Origin: Anaerolineae bacterium
Lineage (GTDB): Bacteria > Chloroflexota > Anaerolineae > Aggregatilineales > Phototrophicaceae
Assembly (NCBI GenBank): GCA_028284565.1
Contig: JANQRM010000446.1
Coordinates: 1 to 8,215, forward strand
Direction of reading: 5' to 3'
DNA: 8,215 nt
Shown here piece by piece: positions 1 to 5,671 of this stretch. Under the pieces are notes generated by a model that saw nothing but the letters and a program-made list of their open reading frames with translations, was not told the origin of the DNA and made no database searches. The position numbers were made by a program, and so were the translations under genes. The first letter of the stretch is position 1. Each line of letters starts with the position of its first letter.

Positions 1-325
1 TTCCAGTGGGCAAAGTGAAGTGGATTTTGCCGACTTGTTGATAATGGATTGTGCCATCGTCGCCAATATCGACATGATATTCCTTCGGCTCGACATCCCT
101 ATCGACCTCAGCCAACACACGAAATTCAGGATTGTAATCAGTGTAGATTAAGCCCTCGAATTTGGCTTTCTGTTTCACATCCAACGCAGACAGGGGATGA
201 TGAGCGAAGAGGTCATCCCGTTCTGATCGCCACATTTCCCATGCCGATTGATGATCGTCGTGTTCGCGCACCCGCGCATACAACTCGCTCACGCGCCGCC
301 GATAGTCAAGCAATTCCAAACTCAT
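1..325 (-). CDS. DUF1684 family protein, C-terminus cut off by window edge
   Basis: An open reading frame runs on the minus strand from an ATG at 323-325 to the left edge, giving 108 codons with no stop. The protein begins MSLELLDYRRRVSELYARV and continues with WRSERDDLFAHHPLSAL (about residues 32-48) and KFEGLIYTDYNPEFRVLAEV (about 55-74). This Tyr-Arg-Arg start, followed by RDxLFxxHPxSxL and a F-x-GLxY-xxxNPxFR segment, is the pattern I associate with DUF1684 proteins, a family of soluble proteins without an assigned reaction. The start is supported by a good AGGAG ribosome-binding site (complement of 331-335) five bases before the ATG. No signal peptide or membrane segment is seen. It lies 53 bp downstream of the TspO-like gene on the same strand, so the two may be co-transcribed. 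The family assignment is from memory of the motif; no function is claimed. Confidence 0.78.
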   Translation of the reverse strand, partial: MSLELLDYRRRVSELYARVREHDDHQSAWEMWRSERDDLFAHHPLSALDVKQKAKFEGLIYTDYNPEFRVLAEVDRDVEPKEYHVDIGDDGTIHYQQVGKIHFTLPTG

Positions 326-378
326 GCCGTCTCCTGTCGTTTATATGACTCAAGACGGCACAAGCAGAAGAAACTTAC

Positions 379-1176
379 CTAGTTCATTCTTATCCTGCGA
401 ACAAGCGTTCCAATCACGCCAAATCCGACAGCACCAGCCACACCAAGCGCTACCGTGTTCACTAATCCAGCATCAAGATTGGACAATACTTGATAAGTCT
501 CGGTATCAAAGGGGCGGTTATAGATACCCACCAATGCCCAGATCAGCACCAAACCCACAGCAATATCAAAACGACGCACGAGGAAGATGATACCCAGCAC
601 ACCAGCAACCACCATCATGATAGCCGCCCACACGTCTGCTCCAATCCCCACGAATTCCATTACCTGACCAGAGTCATACAGAGCAGAGGCAAAATTGGCG
701 ATGGTCGCCACACTAATCCAACCGAGATAAATACTAAAAGGGATATGCACTGCCCACTTTTCCGCCAGCGAAACTGCCCGCTGACCAATGCCCAAACCTT
801 GGTAGATACGAATGAGCGCAACCAAAATGACCAGCATAGCGATGGTACTCAGCCATACCAAATTGGATAAGTACAGAACAAGCCATGTGATGTTGGCAAT
901 ACTACTCACGATAAACCAGTAGCTGATACGTTCAGTCACGCGGTCAGCATTCGGATTGGAACGCGCCTGATAAACAGCAAAGGCGATAAGTCCAGTGTAA
1001 ATTATACCCCAAATCGCAAAGACATACCCCGCAGGCAAGAAGAAAATAGCCCGCATTTCTCCTGCTTCTTGCATCGTCAGTTCAAACAAATCGGGTGTTT
1101 GAGATAGAAAATTCATCACCAATGTCCCAATCAAAAAGACGAAATTGGCAATCTTCAAAGTTTTCAGATTATTCAT
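379..1176 (-). CDS. TspO/MBR-like tryptophan-rich sensory membrane protein (long form)
   Basis: This 265-aa protein is almost entirely hydrophobic, with about eight candidate membrane segments near residues 8-26, 44-70, 86-104, 106-125, 143-166, 177-200, 204-220 and 236-259. The signature is around residues 48-61: PAGYVFAIWGIIY matches the Pro...Phe...Trp...Tyr motif of TspO/MBR proteins. A second block, HIPFSIYLGWISVATIAN (144-161), is typical of the long bacterial forms annotated as tryptophan-rich sensory protein. Classical TspO has five helices and about 160 residues and binds porphyrins and other tetrapyrroles; the long form has extra helices and its ligand is not established. The ATG at 1174-1176 is preceded by a modest GAGAG-type site. 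The DUF1684 gene follows in the same direction and the SppA gene is divergent. Membrane location is certain; a sensory or tetrapyrrole role is only a family-based inference. Confidence 0.82.
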   Translation of the reverse strand: MNNLKTLKIANFVFLIGTLVMNFLSQTPDLFELTMQEAGEMRAIFFLPAGYVFAIWGIIYTGLIAFAVYQARSNPNADRVTERISYWFIVSSIANITWLVLYLSNLVWLSTIAMLVILVALIRIYQGLGIGQRAVSLAEKWAVHIPFSIYLGWISVATIANFASALYDSGQVMEFVGIGADVWAAIMMVVAGVLGIIFLVRRFDIAVGLVLIWALVGIYNRPFDTETYQVLSNLDAGLVNTVALGVAGAVGFGVIGTLVRRIRMN

Positions 1177-1185
1177 GGCTCACTC

Positions 1186-1245
1186 TCATTGATACGTTTT
1201 GCATGGTTTCATCGTATAGACTTCACCTGAGTAATTCATTGATAC
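1186..1245. repeat. Direct repeat TCATTGATAC in the divergent intergenic region
   Basis: The 10-mer TCATTGATAC occurs at 1186-1195 and again at 1236-1245, starts 50 bp apart, on the same strand. The copies lie between the divergently transcribed TspO-like and SppA genes, flanking the likely start region of the TspO-like gene. They could be paired sites for a regulator, or coincidence. The first copy sits directly upstream of the TspO-like start codon, within its leader. No inverted symmetry is visible inside the 10-mer. Confidence 0.4.
1213..1218 (-). promoter_or_regulatory. Possible -10 box for the TspO-like gene
   Basis: Read on the minus strand this is TATACG, 37 bases before the ATG at 1176. 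No good -35 hexamer is seen at the expected distance, so this is a weak proposal. It falls between the two copies of the TCATTGATAC repeat, which would suit regulation of this gene. Confidence 0.22.
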
Positions 1246-1294
1246 TTCCTGAATGGAAAATAAGAGGTACTGCGAGGATGCGTTATTTTCAGGG

Positions 1295-1300
1295 TATAAT
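1295..1300 (+). promoter_or_regulatory. Possible -10 box (TATAAT) for the SppA gene
   Basis: A perfect TATAAT lies 37 bases before the SppA start codon. No convincing -35 sequence is found 16-18 bp upstream, so the promoter may depend on an activator or on the -10 alone. The transcript would have a short leader carrying the GAGGAG ribosome-binding site at 1321-1326. Confidence 0.4.
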
Positions 1301-1337
1301 GAGGTTGAACTGTGTTTTTAGAGGAGCAATCTGACAA

Positions 1338-3011
1338 ATGAACCCACTAGGCTTTATCCAAAAAACGGCGATTGAATTCACCAATATGGCACGAAGCCGT
1401 TACACTGAACTGGACTACATCCACTTCATCCTATCCAAGTCCATCCCCGCCATGCCTGATAATACCAACTGGATACTCCAACGCTTGATGGGCAACAATG
1501 CCCCCCTGAATCTGCTCCAGCTCGACCAGATATTCCGCCGCATTGCCGATGATCCCCGTCCTTTAGGTGTGATTCTGCAATTACGGGGCATGCAGATGCC
1601 CATGGCAGATTTACAATCCCTGCGCGATAGTGTCTTACGCCTACGTGAAAGTGGTAAACGGGTCATTTTCTACGCTTCCGATTACAGCCTTGCAGATTAT
1701 TATCTCGCCAGTGCCGGAGATGATATTCTCCTCCAACCCGGTGGTAATGTCTCCACAATGGGTTTGCATCGCCAAATGCTCTTCATGAAAGAATCCCTCG
1801 ATGCTGTCGGTGTGCAGGTCGATTCCGTAGCGATTACCCCCTTCAAAGGCGCGGCAGACACCTTCACTCTCAACGAACCCTCAGACGAAGGTCGCCAACA
1901 GATGAATTGGCTTCTCGATTCCATCTATAACACCATGATCAATGACATCGCATCCACCCGCAAACTCAAACATGACGATGTGAAGAAGATGGTGGATACA
2001 GCTCCCCATCTCGACCACTCAGCTCTCGAACATGGCTATGTCGATGCCATTATGAATGTCGAAGGGCTAAAGACCTATCTCGGCGCAGAACACCTCGTCT
2101 TATGGGAACACGCCAACGGAATGATATACGAGCGCACCCCCAAATTTGGCGAAAAATACATCACTGTCCTCTATGCCAACGGGATGATTATCGACGGAAC
2201 AAGCGCGAACCCACCCGCCCAACCACCCATTCCCATTCCCTTCTTGGGCAATAACCGCATCGGCGATTTAACTGTGGTCCAGCAGATTCGCAACATCATC
2301 CGCGACCAAAACTGCGTCGGTGTGGTCTTCTATGTCGATAGCAACGGCGGGTCAGCCACTGCCTCCGAAGCAATGGCATCCGCACTCGACGAACTCGCCA
2401 AGACACGCCCAGTCGTCGTCTATATGGGCAATGTCGCCGCATCGGGTGGCTATTACATCAGCACCCCTGCCCACTGGATTGTTGCCCAAGCCAGCACAAT
2501 TACGGGGTCGATTGGGGTGATTAATGCCAAAGTCGTCAACAATGACCTCCTCAAGAAACTCAGATTCAATCCCGTCGAATTCATGCGTGGCGAGAACGCC
2601 GACTTCACCACTTCCAAAGCCCCCTTCACACCCGAACAACGCCAGAAGATGCGCGATGGAATTGAAAATATTTACGAGCAATTCATCGCACGAGTCGCCG
2701 ACAGCCGAGAGATGTCCCGTGATGCAGTCGATGCCATTGCCGGCGGACGAGTCTGGACAGGTGAGCAAGCCTTATCCAACGGACTCATCGACCAAGTCGG
2801 CGGACTCTATGAAGCCGTCGAAAAAGCCCGCGAACTCGTCGGCAACCAAGAAATGCCTGTCACTCTCTTCCAAGGTTCAGGCAAGCCCCTCGGTGTCCAA
2901 CTCGCCGAGCAAGCCAACCCCGCCGCTATTCTGACCTACATGCAAGAGAATCTCCAGTCCATCGCATGCGGAAACGCTCAATTCCTGATGCCCTTTGAAT
3001 TCAACGACTAA
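1338..3011 (+). CDS. sppA: Signal peptide peptidase SppA, tandem-domain S49 serine protease
   Basis: This 557-aa protein is the size of the double-domain (67K-type) SppA, which degrades signal peptides left in the membrane after secretion. The N-terminal S49 half spans about residues 60-255 and the C-terminal half about 275-520. The catalytic pair is visible. Lys170, in ITPFKGAADTF, corresponds to the general-base Lys of E. coli SppA, and Ser369, in NVAASGGYYIS, is the nucleophile. A second typical block is FYVDSNGGSATASEAM at 341-356. The ATG at 1338 follows GAGGAG (1321-1326) by 11 bases. Unlike E. coli SppA, no hydrophobic N-terminal anchor is visible: the first 50 residues are polar to mixed (MNPLGFIQKTAIEFTNMARS), and no other membrane span is evident. 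The protein may therefore be cytoplasmic or peripheral on the membrane. A terminator follows directly, so it is probably monocistronic. The family assignment is firm; the substrate is inferred. Confidence 0.94.
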   Translation: MNPLGFIQKTAIEFTNMARSRYTELDYIHFILSKSIPAMPDNTNWILQRLMGNNAPLNLLQLDQIFRRIADDPRPLGVILQLRGMQMPMADLQSLRDSVLRLRESGKRVIFYASDYSLADYYLASAGDDILLQPGGNVSTMGLHRQMLFMKESLDAVGVQVDSVAITPFKGAADTFTLNEPSDEGRQQMNWLLDSIYNTMINDIASTRKLKHDDVKKMVDTAPHLDHSALEHGYVDAIMNVEGLKTYLGAEHLVLWEHANGMIYERTPKFGEKYITVLYANGMIIDGTSANPPAQPPIPIPFLGNNRIGDLTVVQQIRNIIRDQNCVGVVFYVDSNGGSATASEAMASALDELAKTRPVVVYMGNVAASGGYYISTPAHWIVAQASTITGSIGVINAKVVNNDLLKKLRFNPVEFMRGENADFTTSKAPFTPEQRQKMRDGIENIYEQFIARVADSREMSRDAVDAIAGGRVWTGEQALSNGLIDQVGGLYEAVEKARELVGNQEMPVTLFQGSGKPLGVQLAEQANPAAILTYMQENLQSIACGNAQFLMPFEFND

Positions 3012-3034
3012 GCATCATCCAATTGACATTTACG

Positions 3035-3060
3035 GAGCGACTGTCACAGGTCGCTCTTTT
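3035..3060 (+). terminator. Rho-independent terminator after SppA
   Basis: A 7-bp stem GAGCGAC (3035-3041) pairs with GTCGCTC (3050-3056). The 8-base loop can close further through TG/CA. Four T residues follow at 3057-3060. It begins 24 bp after the SppA stop codon and separates it from the binding-protein gene. Confidence 0.8.
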
Positions 3061-3090
3061 CATGTACCTCCTTAGATACTTTGCATAGTC

Positions 3091-3122
3091 TTGATGCACA
3101 TTTAACAAAACTCCGCTATAAT
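3091..3122 (+). promoter_or_regulatory. Candidate promoter for the PhnD-type binding protein gene
   Basis: A perfect TATAAT -10 box sits at 3117-3122, 40 bases before the start codon and just after the SppA terminator. The best -35 candidate is TTGATG at 3091-3096, but the spacer would be 20 bp, longer than the usual 17. The -10 is the stronger part of the call. Confidence 0.5.
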
Positions 3123-3162
3123 CCCCCTGTCTGTTTGACTTACCATTAGGAGTATATTTTCC

Positions 3163-4179
3163 ATGAAGTCAATTAAATTTTTACTGGTCATTTGTTTAGT
3201 ACTATTGCTTGCGCCAACAGCTATGGCACAGGACTTGGGTACAGAAGACAACCCCATTCAGGTTTACTTCGTACCCTCAGTTGAAGCACAAACCTTGATT
3301 GAAGGTGGCGAAATCCTCCGTGAAGCACTCACAGAAGCCACAGGCTTGAGCTTTGAAGTCTTCGTTCCGACCTCTTACGCCGCGACCATCGAAGCCATGT
3401 GCGCCGCCCCCGGTAGCTCTATGGGTTTCGTCCCCGCCGCTGGCTACGTGGTCGGTGCAAACCGCTGTGGTCTTGAAGTAGAAGGTGCCGCTGTACGCTT
3501 TGGTTGGCCCGTCTACTGGGCGCAATACATCGTCCGCCGTGATAGCGACATCTACACCCTCGGAGACCTCGAAGGCAAGACATGGGCATACCCCGATGCA
3601 GGTTCAACCTCTGGCTTTATCGTTCCCTCCGTCGAATTCTCAGACGCTGGGATTACCCCCGGTGAACAAGTGGAAGCTGGCGGTCACGGTCAAGCCGTTC
3701 TCGCCGTCTATAATGGTGAAGCCGACTTCGCCACCACCTTCTTCAGCCCACCACTGATGCCCGGTGCCGCATGGAACTATGGCGACCTGCCAGAACCCTA
3801 TGACCTCAGCATTGACGAAGCATTTATCAATGACGAAGGTCGTCTCTTCGTGGGTGACATCCGCATCATGGATGCACGCTCTTCCGTCCGTGACACCGCG
3901 CCCGATGTCGTCGACCAAGTTCGCATCGTGCGGATTAGCGCACCCATCCCCAACGACACCATGAGCTTCGGACCTGATTTCCCAGAAGACCTCCGTGCCC
4001 AAATCTTGGATGCACTCATCGCCTTCTCTGAAACTGACGCATGGGAAACCTCCGCACTCGGTAGTGAAGATGGCTACTCATGGACAACCGTAACCGCCAT
4101 GACCGATGACGTATTCGACTCGGTACGTCTGCAAATGCAAGTCCTCGGCATGACCGAAGACGACGTGTTTGGTGGCTGA
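3163..4179 (+). CDS. PhnD-type phosphate/phosphite/phosphonate ABC transporter substrate-binding protein
   Basis: This is a secreted, 338-aa solute-binding protein. Residues 1-22 form a signal peptide ending in PTAMA, with likely signal peptidase I cleavage before Gln23. There is no lipobox cysteine at the cleavage site. The mature part has the PhnD family order: VPSVEAQTL (37-45), PTSYAATIEAMC (69-80), RFGWPVYWAQYIV (112-124), DLEGKTWAYPDAGSTSGF (135-152), GGHGQAVLAVYNGEADFATT (173-192) and APIPNDTMSF (260-269). In E. coli PhnD the ligand is held by Tyr, Ser-Thr-Ser, His and acidic residues; probable counterparts here are Tyr72, Tyr118, Ser148-Thr149-Ser150, His175 and Asp188. Cys80 and Cys102 could form a disulfide. 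The ATG is preceded by AGGAG (3148-3152). No permease or ATPase gene adjoins it, and terminators lie on both sides, so its transporter partners must be elsewhere. The ligand is not determined by the sequence. Confidence 0.92.
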   Translation: MKSIKFLLVICLVLLLAPTAMAQDLGTEDNPIQVYFVPSVEAQTLIEGGEILREALTEATGLSFEVFVPTSYAATIEAMCAAPGSSMGFVPAAGYVVGANRCGLEVEGAAVRFGWPVYWAQYIVRRDSDIYTLGDLEGKTWAYPDAGSTSGFIVPSVEFSDAGITPGEQVEAGGHGQAVLAVYNGEADFATTFFSPPLMPGAAWNYGDLPEPYDLSIDEAFINDEGRLFVGDIRIMDARSSVRDTAPDVVDQVRIVRISAPIPNDTMSFGPDFPEDLRAQILDALIAFSETDAWETSALGSEDGYSWTTVTAMTDDVFDSVRLQMQVLGMTEDDVFGG

Positions 4180-4202
4180 TACCCTCATACATGGGTAATA
4201 TC

Positions 4203-4233
4203 AAAGCGGGCGGGGACTCCTTGCCCGCTTTTT
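4203..4233 (+). terminator. Rho-independent terminator after the PhnD-type gene
   Basis: A GC-rich stem AAAGCGGGC (4203-4211) pairs with GCCCGCTTT (4223-4231) around an 11-base loop. A run of five T residues spans 4229-4233, the first three of them within the paired arm. It starts 23 bp after the stop codon. It isolates the binding-protein gene from the PPOX gene. Confidence 0.88.
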
Positions 4234-4260
4234 GTTTCGATAGACCCACGAGTGATTCTA

Positions 4261-4689
4261 ATGCAAAAGATGTCCCCCGATGAAATCCTTGCTTTTCTTT
4301 CTGCTGGTACACGCACCGGCAAGCTCGCCACCGTCCGCGCCGATGGTCGCCCCCACTTGGTTCCCATCTGGTTCACCCTCGATGGTGATGACCTCATCTT
4401 CATGACATGGCACACCAGCGTCAAAGCCAAAAATATGCAACGCGATGGACGAGTCGCCATTTGTGTCGATGAACAAGCACCGCCTTATAGCTATGTCTTT
4501 ATCGAAGGCACAATCGAAGTCTTGAATCCCACCCCCGACGAACTTCTCGATTGGTCAACCCGCATTGCCCGACGCTACATGGGAGATGACCTCGCCGACC
4601 AATTCGGCAAACGCAACGCCGTCGAAGGCGAGTTATTGATTCGCGTCACCCCCACCAAAATCGTTGCCCACAAAAATGTGTCGGATTAA
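4261..4689 (+). CDS. PPOX-class flavin/F420-dependent oxidoreductase (pyridoxamine 5'-phosphate oxidase-like)
   Basis: This 142-aa protein has the small split-barrel fold of PPOX proteins, which bind FMN or F420 as dimers and reduce or oxidise small molecules. The family blocks are in order. GKLATVRADGRPHLVPIWF (20-38) is the first strand pair and TSVKAKNMQRDGRVAICVD (52-70) is the cofactor phosphate-binding region. APPYSYVFIEGTIEV (73-87) is characteristic of the class often annotated F420-dependent. The length fits the family's usual 130-150 residues. I chose ATG 4261. An in-frame GTG at 4252 and an ATG at 4270 are alternatives, and no strong ribosome-binding site decides between them. It stands just after the previous terminator and 117 bp before the PanB-like gene. 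Whether FMN or F420 is the cofactor, and what the substrate is, cannot be read from the sequence. Confidence 0.86.
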   Translation: MQKMSPDEILAFLSAGTRTGKLATVRADGRPHLVPIWFTLDGDDLIFMTWHTSVKAKNMQRDGRVAICVDEQAPPYSYVFIEGTIEVLNPTPDELLDWSTRIARRYMGDDLADQFGKRNAVEGELLIRVTPTKIVAHKNVSD

Positions 4690-4735
4690 ATGAGAGAAGC
4701 AGTCTTTATCAAGATGCGTATCGCATGATGTGATA

Positions 4736-4766
4736 TTGATGCGATTGGTCTCTATTGCGTTATACT
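4736..4766 (+). promoter_or_regulatory. Candidate promoter for the PanB-like gene
   Basis: TTGATG at 4736-4741 and TATACT at 4761-4766 are separated by 19 bp. The -10 lies 40 bases before the ATG at 4807. A GATGCG overlapping the -35 (4738-4743) repeats at 4713-4718, inside the small palindrome ATGCG-TAT-CGCAT (4714-4726), which might be an operator. Confidence 0.42.
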
Positions 4767-4806
4767 GTCCTCTCAATTTATAGACTCGATACTGAGGCAA
4801 GACATC

Positions 4807-5640
4807 ATGAAAAAGATTTTCACCTATGGCGGGAAGCTAACCCAGCGAAACCTAACAGTCGCAGATATTCGCAAGGTAAAAGGCGTTCGCAAACTATCAC
4901 AGACCAATCCGGGAACAAGAGAAGAAGCCTTAGCCGCGGTCGAAGCCGGAGTTGATATGTTCATCTGTGGCGAAGCACAGGCAGAAGCAGTGCGGGAAGG
5001 CGCGCCCCATACCTTCCTCACCGTCGGTATTTCTGTCGCACAATATGCCACAGAAGACGACACCCAACGTACAGCAGTTCGTCTGATGGCGGCTGGTGCA
5101 GATGCGGTCTATTGTCCACGTCGTCCTGAATTTGTCCGCAAACTCACGGTAGAAGGCATTTCTGTAATGGGACATCTTGGACTCGTACCGCGCATCAGCA
5201 CAACCTTTGGTGGCTTGCGTGCGGTTGGCAAAACAGCAGATGAAGCCATGGAACTCTATGATAAATTCCGTCGGCTTGAAGATGCTGGAGCCTTTGCAGT
5301 CGAAGCGGAAGTCGTGCCTGCACAGGTGATGCGAGAAATTACAAAGCGAGTCAATCTATCGACAATCTCGCTCGGTTCAGGGCGCGATGCCGACATCTTG
5401 TACCTGTTTATGGTCGATATTGTCGGGGACAATGCAGACCCGCCACGACACGCGAAAGCCTATGGCAACCTCGCCGCCTTACGTCAACAGATGCACACAG
5501 AACGAGTCAACGCCGTGACTGCTTTCCGCGAAGACATTGACAATGGCACCTTCCCCGATGACGCACACTCCGTCAGCATGAAAGAGCGTGAACTCGACGA
5601 TTTCCTAGAACGCTTACAGAAAAGTGATTCATTCACGTAG
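4807..5640 (+). CDS. PanB-fold protein (ketopantoate hydroxymethyltransferase homologue with altered active site)
   Basis: This 277-aa protein matches 3-methyl-2-oxobutanoate hydroxymethyltransferase (PanB, PEP mutase/isocitrate lyase superfamily) over most of its length. The clearest blocks are VMGHLGLVPRISTTFGGLRA (120-139), LEDAGAFAVEAEVVP (157-171), ISLGSGRDADILYLFMVDIVG (187-207) and REDIDNGTFPDDAHS (231-245). PanB makes ketopantoate for pantothenate and CoA. Compared from memory with E. coli PanB, the GDS metal-ligand motif is CGEA (54-57) and the roughly 20-residue loop after it is missing. The DLPF Asp is replaced by Gly74, and the KIEGG Lys and Glu become Tyr102 and Pro104. Catalytic Glu181 is kept as Glu168, and the GHLGL His as His123. 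Ordinary PanB activity is therefore doubtful. A GAGG site (4794-4797) precedes the ATG by 9 bases. No panC or panD is adjacent. The superfamily is secure and the reaction unknown. Confidence 0.83.
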   Translation: MKKIFTYGGKLTQRNLTVADIRKVKGVRKLSQTNPGTREEALAAVEAGVDMFICGEAQAEAVREGAPHTFLTVGISVAQYATEDDTQRTAVRLMAAGADAVYCPRRPEFVRKLTVEGISVMGHLGLVPRISTTFGGLRAVGKTADEAMELYDKFRRLEDAGAFAVEAEVVPAQVMREITKRVNLSTISLGSGRDADILYLFMVDIVGDNADPPRHAKAYGNLAALRQQMHTERVNAVTAFREDIDNGTFPDDAHSVSMKERELDDFLERLQKSDSFT

Positions 5641-5671
5641 TCTGCGAATGCTACATTATTGGGATGTCCAA

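Noticed and set aside
49..870. Plus-strand open frames opposite the DUF1684 and TspO-like genes
   Set aside because: They are antisense to recognisable proteins, have His/Gln/Arg-rich low-quality compositions and lack ribosome-binding sites.
2352..2768. Minus-strand open frame of 138 codons inside SppA
   Set aside because: It lies opposite the catalytic Ser region of SppA and shows no family motif, so it is a shadow of the real gene.
4181..4196. Small inverted repeat ACCC / GGGT just after the PhnD-type stop
   Set aside because: Only 4 bp of stem; the strong terminator at 4203-4233 explains termination.
4252..4260. GTG start extending the PPOX protein by three residues
   Set aside because: No better ribosome-binding site supports it and the family usually begins near the MSPDE segment; ATG 4261 was preferred, but this is not decisive.
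4714..4726. Perfect short palindrome ATGCG-TAT-CGCAT as an RNA element or terminator
   Set aside because: The stem is only 5 bp without a T tract; at most it could be a protein-binding site near the PanB-like promoter.
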